Shown: positions 25,165 to 33,168, numbered from the stretch's first letter. The stretch is 33,576 nt of DNA from Oscillospiraceae bacterium (GCA_031270785.1 JAISWM010000022.1:1-33576), one strand, 5' to 3'. Numbers and translations are program-made. Notes: generated by a model from the sequence alone, not told the origin.

Positions 25165-26247
25165 ATTAAAAATTCTAATTTAAAAGATATAAAATCGCTA
25201 AACTTAGAAGAACTCAAACAGGAATTTTTAAATACTTCCTATAAAAAATATCAGGCTTTGCAGGTATTTAACTGGATAAACAAAGGTATAACCAATTTTG
25301 ATGAAATGACGGATATTTCTAAGGAGTTAAGAGAAGAATTTAAATTAAAATATGCCATACCCGATGCGGTTATTGAAGAAAAATTTGTTTCCAAAATAGA
25401 CGGAACGATAAAATACCTTTTAAAATTACACGACGCAGAATTTATAGAATCAGTTTTAATGAAATATCATCATGGATATTCTATTTGTATTTCAACGCAA
25501 GTAGGGTGTAAAATGGGGTGTAAGTTTTGCGCAACCGGAAAAGGCGGTTTTTCGAGGGATTTATATCCGTCGGAAATGATATCTCAAATTCATACCGCGC
25601 AAAAAGATAACAATATCAGAGTATCCAACGTTGTTTTGATGGGAATTGGAGAACCGCTTGATAATTATGATAATACAGTAAAATTTTTAAAACTTATATC
25701 TTCCCATCAAGGATTAAATATTGGGATGAGACATATTTCCGTATCTACATGCGGCATAGTGGATAAAATATATAAACTCGCCGATGAAAAACTTCAAGTT
25801 ACATTATCAGTATCTCTTCACGAAACAAATGATGAAAAACGGTCCCAAATTATGCCTGTTAACAATAAATGGAAAATAGGAGAAATAATTAAAGCATGTA
25901 ATTATTATTTTCTGAAAACTAACAGAAGAGTATCTTTTGAATATACTTTAATAAAAAATGTAAACGACAGTAGCGGGCACGCTAAAAGTCTAATAAAGCT
26001 TTTAAGAGGTATGAATTGCTATATAAATATAATACCTATTAACAGCATAGAAGGAGGGATTTATGGGGAATGTACAAAAGCAGAGGTAATAAATTTTTGC
26101 AATATACTTATAAACGCAGGTGTAACGGCGACTATAAGGCGTACTCTGGGATTAGATATAAATGCTTCCTGTGGTCAATTAAAAGCAAGAAATGTTAAAA
26201 CTTTTTTGGGGAGGAACAATAAAATTGAAAGTATACAGCAAAACTGA
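25165..26247 (+). CDS. rlmN: Dual-specificity rRNA/tRNA adenine-C2 methyltransferase, apparent ATT start
   Basis: Radical SAM enzyme that methylates A2503 of 23S rRNA and A37 of some tRNAs. 360 residues from ATT 25165. The radical-SAM cysteines are Cys115, Cys119 and Cys122 (GCKMGCKFCATG); MGIGEPLDN, SVSTCGI, LSVSLHETND and the C-terminal ASCGQL with the second catalytic cysteine follow. An in-frame TAA at 25159-25161 limits the gene. The frame between it and the first ordinary start (TTG 25258) encodes IKNSNLKDIKSLNLEELKQE, which matches the normal RlmN N-terminal domain. The only SD (AAGGAG, 25151-25156) sits 8 nt before ATT, and TTG 25258 has none. So initiation at AUU is likely. The gene overlaps prpC by 23 bp. 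Confidence 0.9.
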   Translation: MKNSNLKDIKSLNLEELKQEFLNTSYKKYQALQVFNWINKGITNFDEMTDISKELREEFKLKYAIPDAVIEEKFVSKIDGTIKYLLKLHDAEFIESVLMKYHHGYSICISTQVGCKMGCKFCATGKGGFSRDLYPSEMISQIHTAQKDNNIRVSNVVLMGIGEPLDNYDNTVKFLKLISSHQGLNIGMRHISVSTCGIVDKIYKLADEKLQVTLSVSLHETNDEKRSQIMPVNNKWKIGEIIKACNYYFLKTNRRVSFEYTLIKNVNDSSGHAKSLIKLLRGMNCYINIIPINSIEGGIYGECTKAEVINFCNILINAGVTATIRRTLGLDINASCGQLKARNVKTFLGRNNKIESIQQN

Positions 26248-26950
26248 CATAGGGTTAGTCAGGCAGTCCAATCAAGACTTTATAATAAATAAAATTTTTT
26301 CAGAAAGTACAGCATGGTCGATAGTATGCGATGGAATGGGCGGAGCAAAGGCCGGAGACGTCGCAAGCAAAACAGCCGCGATAAAAATTTCGGAATTTTT
26401 TGAGTTTTCTCTTGAAAAAGGGCCTGCAAACGATATGTGTCAGCTTCATCTGGAAGCTATAAAATATGCAAATAAAATAATATTTCAAAGTACGCTGAAA
26501 AATGAAGAACTTAAAGGTATGGGTACAACGGTCGTAATAGCCATGGTATATGAAAACTGCTTGCACATTTCCCACGTCGGCGACAGCCGAGCATACCTTA
26601 TACGAGATGATATTATAACTCAGCTTACCGTTGACCATTCCGTAGTGCAGGAAATGGTAGAAAAAGGCGAAATTACAGAAGAAGCGGCACAAAAACACCC
26701 AAGAAAAAATCTTATAACAAAAGCCTTGGGAGTCAACGAAACAATAACTTGCGACTACAACAAAATAAAAGTTCAAAAAAATGATATTATTATGCTTTGT
26801 ACCGATGGTTTAACAAATTATTTAAATTCCGAGGAAATACAAAAAATACTTCTTGAAAATAATTCGGAAAATTCCATAGATATACTAATAAATCAGGCCA
26901 AAAATTTGGGTGGGAATGATAATATAACAGTCTCGGTAATAGAGATTTAG
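26225..26950 (+). CDS. prpC: PP2C-type protein phosphatase
   Basis: Dephosphorylates targets of the adjacent Ser/Thr kinase. 241 residues, the usual size for Stp/PrpC. PPM motifs in order: TDIGLVRQSNQDF, CDGMGGAKAGDVAS, GMGTTVV, HVGDSRAYLI, TVDHSVVQEMVEKGEIT, LTKALGV, LCTDGLTNYL and GGNDNITVSV; the acidic metal ligands are present. TTG 26225 (LKVYSKTDIG) is preceded by GGGGAGG about 10 nt upstream; a longer frame from 26192 is entirely inside rlmN. The rlmN-prpC-prkC order is typical of Firmicutes. A family C element starts 3 bp after the stop. Confidence 0.95.
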   Translation: MKVYSKTDIGLVRQSNQDFIINKIFSESTAWSIVCDGMGGAKAGDVASKTAAIKISEFFEFSLEKGPANDMCQLHLEAIKYANKIIFQSTLKNEELKGMGTTVVIAMVYENCLHISHVGDSRAYLIRDDIITQLTVDHSVVQEMVEKGEITEEAAQKHPRKNLITKALGVNETITCDYNKIKVQKNDIIMLCTDGLTNYLNSEEIQKILLENNSENSIDILINQAKNLGGNDNITVSVIEI

Positions 26951-26953
26951 ATA

Positions 26954-27070
26954 TATAGCTGTTTCGTTTGAAAAGCATCTGATTTTTATAACTTTCTCCC
27001 GGCCGTCGGCCGGGAGAAAGTATACGGATAAATTTACTTTTGATGGCTGTTTTAAATCGTAACAGCTATA
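26954..27070. repeat. Family C element
   Basis: TATAGCTGTTTCGTTTGAAA ... GTAACAGCTATA with stem CTTTCTCCCGGCC / GGCCGGGAGAAAG. Compared with the copy at 9857, both stem sides changed together (A-T to G-C), so pairing is kept. It lies between prpC and prkC. Confidence 0.87.
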
Positions 27071-27430
27071 GTAAAAACTTTTTCTAGCAGTGATATTTGT
27101 ATTTTTCCTTGGTTGTGGGGCCAAATTAGCTGATAATAGACCTGTCCGTAAATCTCACAGAGCGCAAACTATCGAAAAAATGCATCACTTAAAAAATGGC
27201 TTTGCATCAAAATCTCCCGGGAAGTATTTTTATACGCCGTCGTCGATTTTGATTGCAATCTGTAAAATTTACGGACAGGTCTAATATTTTCCCCCCCGCT
27301 AGAACACAGGGAAGAAAGAAGAGGTTCCAACTTAATTTTAAGACATGATCGCCCTTTTTCCGCATTGTCGCGGGGAAAAGAAATGTAAATAATATTATGT
27401 TTCTGAATTGTTTTTGTTATAAAAGTTTTA
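27071..27430. mobile_element. Family D element inside a family A element, between partial family B elements
   Basis: Outer A: GGTTGTGGGGCCAAATTAGC (27111) to AAGACATGATC (27350). D occupies 27139-27281 (143 bp, complete, GACCTGTCCGTAAA ... TTTACGGACAGGTC). TAATA precedes D (27134-27138) and follows it (27282-27286); removing D and one TAATA restores TGATAATATTTTCCCC, the family A left arm. A partial B lies at 27067-27110 and another at about 27352-27422. Confidence 0.85.
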
Positions 27431-27453
27431 ATCAAATATAGGAGCTGATACTT

Positions 27454-29445
27454 TTGGACAAATATACCGGAAAACGGTTAGACGCAAGGTATGAAATACA
27501 TGAGTTAATAGGTGTAGGCGGAATGGCCGTAGTTTACAGGGCCTATGATATAATCGAAGAAAAAATAGTCGCCGTGAAGATACTTAAAGACGAGTATCTG
27601 GGAAATAAAGAATTTATTCGAAGATTTAGAAATGAGTCTAAGGCGATTGCCGTGCTTTGCCACCCTAATATCGTAAAGGTTTATGACGTAAGTTTAGGCA
27701 CAAAAATACAGTATATCGTAATGGAATATATAAACGGTATAACTCTTAAAGAATATATGACGCAGCAAAAGGAAACCAAGTGGAACGAAGCCGTGCATTT
27801 TACAGAGCAAATACTAAAAGCGCTTCATCACGCGCACGAAAAAGGCGTTATACATAGAGATATAAAACCTCAAAACATAATGCTCCTTCCGGACGGCACA
27901 ATCAAAGTAACAGATTTCGGTATAGCAAGATTCTTCAAACACGAAACTCAAACTATGACAGACAGAGCTATAGGATCCGTCCACTACATATCCCCCGAGC
28001 AAGCCAAAGGAGAGATTACAGACGAAAAAGCTGATATATATTCAGTTGGCGTAATTCTTTATGAAATGACTACGGGTTTACTTCCGTTTGAAGCAGATAA
28101 CGCGGTGTCAGTTGCAATAATGCAGATGCAAACAGCCCCGAAAAGACCTCGGAAAATAAATGAATTAATACCTGAAGGTCTTGAATCAATTACTATGAAA
28201 GCAATGCAAAAGAACCCCCAAAACAGATATTTATCTGCAAAAAAAATGCTTACTGACATTGAAAAATTTAAAAAGGATCCAAGTATAAAATTTGAGTATA
28301 AATATTTTATAGATGATAGCCCCACTAAATATATAGATACCATTAAAAAGGTAAAATCCGGCGAAAACGATGACTATGGTGATAATTTTAATTATAAAAA
28401 AGATAATAAAAACAAATCAAAAACGATATATATAGTAGGCGGAGTCGCGGCCGTAGTCATACTTTCCGTATTAATTTTTTTAGGTATATCTATATTTAAT
28501 TATTTTGGAAACAGCTCTAATAAAGACATAGCGGTGCCTGACTTTATAGGTATGAAATACGCCGATATTCAAGACAATCCGGATTATAAATTTGTTTGGA
28601 AAATAGAAAACGTATATGATCCCACCCAGGAAGAAGGAATAATAATAGATCAAGATCCCCTTCCTAATACTAAAAAAGTAAAAGAAGGAGCAACTATAGT
28701 TTTAAAAGTTAATAGCTCCGGTGTACTGGTTACAATACCAAGTGTAAGAGGGCTTACTGAAGAAGTTGCAAAATTAAAATTTGGCAGTGCGGGAATAAAA
28801 TATGAAGTTTTGATGGTCGTAGACGACGATACCGCTGAAGGACTTGTCAAAAACACAGACCCGGCGGAAGGGACTAAAGTAACAGCGGATACAACAGTTA
28901 TAATATACGTAAGTAAAGGTTCCGCGGCGCAAGAGATACTTATGCCTGATATCATAGGCAAAAATTTTGATACGGCAAAAAATGAAATTCTGTCAAAAGG
29001 GCTGAAAATATCAGAATCCATTGATTACGAAAATAGCGATAAATTAAAAGATACTGTCTTAGCGACAAATCCGCTCCCCGGAGTACCAACAAGTTTAGGG
29101 TCAACTGTTAAAGTCACTTTGAGTAACGGAAGGAAAAAAGAAAAATCATTTGACATAAAAGTAGATTTGCCTCAAATTACAGATGAATCCATGCAAAACA
29201 TACTCGTGTCTGTGTATATTGACGGCATACTCGATAGCACAAAAACTATAAGGCCATCATATAACAACGGAGAATATACAGTCAATTTAAAAGGGACTAC
29301 CGGTAAAAAGAGGGTAAATGTAGATATAGATGGTAAACAATACCGAATATATGACGTGGATTTTGACGCGGCATCTGATAACATTAAAAAAGTAGCGGCT
29401 TATGAATACAGTAAGAGCGTAAATGCAAATCCTAACAATGCCTAA
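27454..29445 (+). CDS. prkC: PASTA-domain Ser/Thr protein kinase
   Basis: Membrane kinase that senses muropeptides or lipid II and controls wall synthesis, germination or division in Firmicutes. 663 residues. Kinase domain about 12-275: glycine loop GVGGMAVVYRA, AVKIL lysine, catalytic HRDIKPQN, DFGIAR and GSVHYISPEQA. A Lys/Asn-rich linker leads to one membrane segment (about 326-352). Three extracellular PASTA repeats start near DIAVPDFIGMKYADI, LVTIPSVRGLTEEVA and EILMPDIIGKNFDTA, followed by a beta-like tail of about 90 residues. TTG 27454 follows TAGGAG by 9 nt. Unlike the usual arrangement, about 500 bp of repeats separate it from prpC, and rsgA is not downstream. Confidence 0.96.
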   Translation: MDKYTGKRLDARYEIHELIGVGGMAVVYRAYDIIEEKIVAVKILKDEYLGNKEFIRRFRNESKAIAVLCHPNIVKVYDVSLGTKIQYIVMEYINGITLKEYMTQQKETKWNEAVHFTEQILKALHHAHEKGVIHRDIKPQNIMLLPDGTIKVTDFGIARFFKHETQTMTDRAIGSVHYISPEQAKGEITDEKADIYSVGVILYEMTTGLLPFEADNAVSVAIMQMQTAPKRPRKINELIPEGLESITMKAMQKNPQNRYLSAKKMLTDIEKFKKDPSIKFEYKYFIDDSPTKYIDTIKKVKSGENDDYGDNFNYKKDNKNKSKTIYIVGGVAAVVILSVLIFLGISIFNYFGNSSNKDIAVPDFIGMKYADIQDNPDYKFVWKIENVYDPTQEEGIIIDQDPLPNTKKVKEGATIVLKVNSSGVLVTIPSVRGLTEEVAKLKFGSAGIKYEVLMVVDDDTAEGLVKNTDPAEGTKVTADTTVIIYVSKGSAAQEILMPDIIGKNFDTAKNEILSKGLKISESIDYENSDKLKDTVLATNPLPGVPTSLGSTVKVTLSNGRKKEKSFDIKVDLPQITDESMQNILVSVYIDGILDSTKTIRPSYNNGEYTVNLKGTTGKKRVNVDIDGKQYRIYDVDFDAASDNIKKVAAYEYSKSVNANPNNA

Positions 29446-29528
29446 CTAAAATAGTAACATTTTTGTTTTCCCCCCGCCAAAGGCGGGGGGAAACAAAAGA
29501 ATTTATACTTTTTAAATTAAATTACTAT
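29446..29528. repeat. Family B-like hairpin, probable bidirectional terminator
   Basis: AAAATAGTAACATTTTTG, perfect stem CCCCCCGCC / GGCGGGGGG with loop AAA, then an AT-rich arm ending TTACTATATA. It sits between two convergent genes. Confidence 0.6.
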
Positions 29529-29531
29529 ATA

Positions 29532-30128
29532 TTATTCAGCATAAAACCTTACGATTTCTCCATTTGGTCTTGTCATTTCAATGCCGTATGGTACTTCACC
29601 GTATCTATAGTAAATGCGGTGAGGATTTTTTGCAAACTTAGGGTGTACTTGCGCTAAATAACTTTCGGGCTTTTGGGGATCATAATTTACGGTTAAATCT
29701 TTACACGCCTTGCCAAATTTATAGCCGCATCTTTCTTTGACCGCGCTCCAACAAGCCGATCTTGATTTGTCAGCCCACATAGCTACGGCATCTATTTTTG
29801 CTGCTTCTGTTTTTTCCGCAGACCAATTTTCCTGCTTTGCTTGCACGTCAATTTCTTCTAGTATTCTAACTATTATGTGGTCTCTTTCTTGCCAAGCCGC
29901 AGAAATAACCGTTGAGGAAGATCTGTTTTTCGCATTAATATCCACACCACGTCTAGGTCCATATAATTCGCGTACTGATATGCCTCCGCCTACTACTGAA
30001 GATACCGCTTCTATTCTTTTAAAAGTATCCGGATTAATGCGCCCATCATTGAAAGTTAACACTTTGCTTGCGGTCAATAATAACGTACCCAGAAGGGTTG
30101 CTGCTGCTGCTAATATATTAACTGCCAT
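29532..30128 (-). CDS. Orphan protein with N-terminal hydrophobic segment
   Basis: 198 residues; not recognised. The start ATG 30128 has AAAGGAG about 9 nt upstream on the minus strand and a near-consensus promoter. Residues 2-22 (AVNILAAAATLLGTLLLTAS) are hydrophobic and could be a signal peptide or anchor, though there is no basic residue before them. The rest is soluble, with GGGISVRELYGPRRGVDINA, a helical segment (EKTEAAKIDAVAMWADKSRS) containing two cysteines further on, and a C-terminal beta-like end (HRIYYRYGEVPYGIEMTRPN). It may be an exported protein. G+C is higher than in prkC, hinting at acquisition. Confidence 0.65.
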   Translation of the reverse strand: MAVNILAAAATLLGTLLLTASKVLTFNDGRINPDTFKRIEAVSSVVGGGISVRELYGPRRGVDINAKNRSSSTVISAAWQERDHIIVRILEEIDVQAKQENWSAEKTEAAKIDAVAMWADKSRSACWSAVKERCGYKFGKACKDLTVNYDPQKPESYLAQVHPKFAKNPHRIYYRYGEVPYGIEMTRPNGEIVRFYAE

Positions 30129-30176
30129 TGGGAAAAACTCCTTTTTATTTTTAAATTTAAATTTGTGCTTGAAATT

Positions 30177-30205
30177 ATTATAATATTTTGCTTATAAAAT
30201 GGCAA
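30177..30205 (-). promoter_or_regulatory. Promoter of the orphan minus-strand gene
   Basis: On the minus strand, TTGCCA (30205-30200) and TATAAT (30182-30177) are 17 bp apart, with about 50 nt to the start codon. Confidence 0.75.
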
Positions 30206-30234
30206 TGGTTTTTAAATAATTAATTTTTCTTTTG

Positions 30235-30263
30235 TTGCACAAAATAGCAGATGATGATATAAT
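30235..30263 (+). promoter_or_regulatory. Promoter of the dCMP deaminase gene
   Basis: TTGCAC (30235-30240) and TATAAT (30258-30263), 17-bp spacer. It is divergent from the minus-strand promoter ending at 30205; the 29 bp between them hold no evident operator. Confidence 0.72.
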
Positions 30264-30292
30264 TGCTATAGAAAAAAAGGGGGGGAGAAAAT

Positions 30293-30781
30293 TTGCTGAG
30301 GATAGATAAAACAAATTACTATCTGGATATAGCCGAGGCGGTCTTAAAAAGGGGTTCGTGTATAAGAAGAAATTTTGGAGCAATAATTGTAAACAATGAT
30401 CAAATAATATCTTCAGGATACACAGGTGCGCCGAGAGGACGAAAAAACTGCACAGATATAAATTTTTGCACAAGAGAAAAACTTAATATCCCCCGAGGGC
30501 AAAGATATGAACTTTGCAGGTCGGTGCATGCGGAAGCAAATGCGATAATAAACGCTTCCCGGGATTTGATGATAGATGGTATCTTATATTTGGTAGGAAG
30601 AGAATATAAAACAAAAGAATATGTAAGGAATGCATCGCCGTGCGCTATGTGCAAAAGGCTTGTTATAAATTCCGGCGTGAAAGAAGTAATCATACGCGAG
30701 GATGAAACAAATTTCACTGTGATTAAAACTGATTACTTTATTGATAACGACGATTCATTGGATGGAAGTTTAGGGTATTAA
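30293..30781 (+). CDS. dCMP deaminase family protein (ComEB-like)
   Basis: Zinc deaminase of 162 residues, probably converting dCMP to dUMP for thymidylate synthesis. The zinc and proton-shuttle motif CRSVHAEANAII (His and Glu) and the second zinc motif SPCAMCKRL are present; the N-terminal GSCIRRNFGAIIVNNDQIIS...YTGAPRG is typical of the dCMP deaminase/ComEB group. TTG 30293 has GGGGGAG about 6 nt upstream. It is transcribed alone. Some ComEB proteins lie in competence operons, but nothing here supports that role. Confidence 0.92.
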   Translation: MLRIDKTNYYLDIAEAVLKRGSCIRRNFGAIIVNNDQIISSGYTGAPRGRKNCTDINFCTREKLNIPRGQRYELCRSVHAEANAIINASRDLMIDGILYLVGREYKTKEYVRNASPCAMCKRLVINSGVKEVIIREDETNFTVIKTDYFIDNDDSLDGSLGY

Positions 30782-30783
30782 TT

Positions 30784-31310
30784 TGGTGTACCCCAAATTA
30801 GTTGATAATAGACCTGTCCGTAAACCTCACAGAGCGCAAACTATCGAAAAATGCATCACTTAAAAATGGCTTTGCATCAAAATCTCCCGGGAGTATTTTT
30901 ATACGCCGTCGTCGATTTTGATTGCAATCTGTAAAATTTACTGGCAGGTCTAATATCTTTTTTCCTCGCCAATTCGGTCGTGTTTCAAAATAGTTGAAAT
31001 TTCTTTTTTCCCCCCCAGCCATAGGCGGGGAGGGAAGATATTATCAATTAATTTGGACCACCACCGCCAAAGTCGCGGGGGAAAAAGAAGAAGTTTCAAC
31101 TATAGATGTTTTGTTTGAAAAGCATCTGATTTTTATAACTTTCTCCCGGCCGACGGCCGGGAGAAAGTACACGGATAAATTTACTTTTGAGGGCTGTTTT
31201 AAATCGTAACAGCTACATTTTAGGTTGTGACCCAAATTAGTGGATAATATTTTTTCCCCCGCCATAGGCGGGGGAAAAAGAAGAAGTTTCAACAATTTTG
31301 AGACATAACC
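30784..31310. mobile_element. Composite of nested A, D, A and C elements, then another A
   Basis: Outer A starts GGTGTACCCCAAATTAGTTG. D (30811-30950) is inserted between two TAATA (30806-30810, 30951-30955). A second, inverted A (about 30974-31065) sits in the outer hairpin, with GCCAATTC before and GCCAAAGT after. The outer A resumes (GCGGGGGAAAAAGAAG...TTCAAC) and is cut by family C at 31101-31215 (stem CTCCCGGCCGACGGCCGGGAG). A further A copy follows at 31224-31310 with a CCCCCGCCATAGGCGGGGG hairpin. Confidence 0.75.
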
Positions 31311-31316
31311 TATCTT

Positions 31317-31344
31317 TTGCGGTATGACCTGATTTTGATAATAT
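31317..31344 (+). promoter_or_regulatory. Possible promoter of the ArAE-like gene
   Basis: TTGCGG (31317-31322) and TAATAT (31339-31344) with a 16-bp spacer, just after the last family A element. Match is only moderate. Confidence 0.35.
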
Positions 31345-31363
31345 TATTTTAGGGGAAGCCTTT

Positions 31364-31867
31364 ATGTTGACACTAAACAAAGAGTATAAGATTGGGTTCA
31401 GAGCAATAAAGACGGCTATAGCGGTGTTTTTTTGCGCTGTAATATCAAGTTTTGTGCATCATGAAGATTTATTTTGCTCGTCTATAGCTGCGGTAATATG
31501 CATGGAGCAGACGTATACTAAAACCGTAGAAACAGGTATTAACAGGTTTATAGGTACCATTATCGGCGGTATTATAGGCTATATAGCGCTGGAACTATCT
31601 TTAGTGATTCCTTACCATGAATTGGTCAGAATATTTGCGCTGCCCTTTTGCATAGTAATTGTTGTATACATTTGTAATACCATTAATAGAAAAGGATCCG
31701 TATCAATAGGGTGCGTTGTACTTTTGGTGATACTTTCAAGGTTGGGGCAAGATACCGTGAGCGTATTTTTATACGTTGTTGAAAGAGTTATAAACACAAC
31801 CATAGGAATAATAGTTGCAACGATTGTTAATAGGTTTTTGTTTGTTAAAAAATATAAAGAAATGTAG
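31364..31867 (+). CDS. Aromatic acid exporter (ArAE_1/FUSC-like) membrane protein
   Basis: 167 residues, about four membrane helices (IGFRAIKTAIAVFFCAVISS, FIGTIIGGIIGYIALELSL, IFALPFCIVIVVYICNTI, VINTTIGIIVATIVNRFLFV). The pattern GFRAIKTAIAV, EQTYTKTVETGINRFIGTIIGG and ERVINTTIGIIVA fits the N-terminal membrane half of the ArAE_1 family; the cytosolic C-terminal part found in longer members is absent. Substrate unknown. ATG 31364 follows AGGGGAAG by about 5 nt. It stands alone between repeats, and a family B hairpin starts at its stop. Confidence 0.8.
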   Translation: MLTLNKEYKIGFRAIKTAIAVFFCAVISSFVHHEDLFCSSIAAVICMEQTYTKTVETGINRFIGTIIGGIIGYIALELSLVIPYHELVRIFALPFCIVIVVYICNTINRKGSVSIGCVVLLVILSRLGQDTVSVFLYVVERVINTTIGIIVATIVNRFLFVKKYKEM

Positions 31868-32190
31868 CAAAAACCATTTAGAAATGTGGTATTATTTGCG
31901 TTTTTCCTCTACGAATTGGCGGTGGGAAAAATAAAAATGCTACTGTTTTAAAAGGCTTTTACTATAACTTCCTCCTTACCGTTAGCAGAGGGGAAATACG
32001 TAAGAGTTCATTTTTTAAAAAGTAGCGACTATAGCTAACGTCCTTGAAAAATGTCTGATTTTTTGCCGCTTTCTTCCCGCAAGTCGGCAGGTGAAAGAAA
32101 CATAAATAATACCACATTTCTAAATAGTTTTGGCTATAATATTTTTCTCCCATTCCGATTCGAGGGGGGAAAATATAAAAAATTAGGCGT
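31866..32190. repeat. Family B elements and hairpin mosaics
   Basis: B (inverted) at 31866-31966: TAGCAAAAACCATTTAGAAA ... GGCTTTTACTATA, starting at the last base of the previous stop. A C-like fragment with TTTAAAAAGTAGCGACTATA follows (about 31967-32030). About 32030-32140 is another B-like unit ending TTTTGGCTATA, fused at 32142 to ATATTTTTCTCCCATTCCGA, the same B/A mosaic as at 2411 and 11580. No gene seen. Confidence 0.6.
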
Positions 32191-32202
32191 TTTTCAATGG
32201 AA

Positions 32203-33168
32203 TTAACTGTGCGACAGTGCCTCTACCAGAGTTTGCATATTCTTTCTCATAGTATTTATGTAACAATCCTTGCTTTTATCGCCAGTAACCGCAGGGTCGA
32301 GTACAAATATTTGGGAGTTCGTTTCAGAGGCTATATTTTCAGCTAAATTATCTAAATATTGAGGTTCAACAAATAAAGCTTTCACGTTATTTTGTTTTAT
32401 TTTATTAATAGTATCTGCTATTTCTTTTGCACTGGGCTTGCTGTGAGGATTTTGATTTATTACACCTACAACATTTAATGAAAATTCTTTTGCAAAATAC
32501 GGGAACGCCTCGTGAAACGTAACTATATTTTTATTTGGAAGATTATCTATTTTTTCGTGCATTTGACTGCTGAGCTGTTCCAAATTTTTTATGTATGTAT
32601 TACAGTTTAGCTCATAAATATCTGCGTTGTTAGGATCTAAATTTATAATTTCATCAGTAATATTTTCTATTTGCTGTATGTAATTACTTATCGAAACCCA
32701 TATGTGAGGGTTATATTCATGGTGGTGGTCTTCCTCTTCCTCCTCTTCGTGGCTGTGGTTTTCATGGCCGTCAGATAATATTAATTCTATGCCTTTGCTT
32801 GAATCTACAATTTTTATATTTGGGTTTTCCTGAAGTATTTTTTCGACAAACGGTTCCATACCCGCGCCGTTAATAATAAATGCCGTAGAAGTTTCTATAT
32901 TTTTCAGGTCTTCAGGTTGGATTTGAAAATCATGCAGGCATCCCGTATGGGTTTCGGACATATTTACAACCTCCACACCACTTGCCCCGTCTGTTATGTT
33001 AAGCATCATAATGTATATGGGGTAAAAAGATGTAACAAATTTGATTTTTTCTTCCGAAAGATTCTCAAAGCTTGTATTTTGCGCGTCTTCATTACTGATT
33101 TTGCTGCACCCTGCCGTAAGCAGAATTATTAAAATCATAACCAAAGACAGAAACTTAAATTTTTTCAA
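32203..33168 (-). CDS. znuA: Zinc ABC transporter substrate-binding lipoprotein
   Basis: Cluster A-I metal-binding protein that captures Zn (or Mn) for uptake. 321 residues. Signal peptide with lipobox: KFLSLVMILIILLTAGCSK, lipid attachment at Cys20. Metal-site signs: MSETHTGCLHDFQIQPEDL (His), the His/Glu-rich loop HENHSHEEEEEEDHHHEYNPH typical of zinc-specific members, TFHEAFPYFAKEF and a C-terminal DPAVTGD. TTG 33168 has GGAGGT 6 nt upstream on the minus strand. The permease and ATPase genes are not beside it in the window; the next visible gene upstream is the bacteriocin-like gene. Zur control is possible, but I see no clear operator. Confidence 0.92.
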   Translation of the reverse strand: MKKFKFLSLVMILIILLTAGCSKISNEDAQNTSFENLSEEKIKFVTSFYPIYIMMLNITDGASGVEVVNMSETHTGCLHDFQIQPEDLKNIETSTAFIINGAGMEPFVEKILQENPNIKIVDSSKGIELILSDGHENHSHEEEEEEDHHHEYNPHIWVSISNYIQQIENITDEIINLDPNNADIYELNCNTYIKNLEQLSSQMHEKIDNLPNKNIVTFHEAFPYFAKEFSLNVVGVINQNPHSKPSAKEIADTINKIKQNNVKALFVEPQYLDNLAENIASETNSQIFVLDPAVTGDKSKDCYINTMRKNMQTLVEALSHS

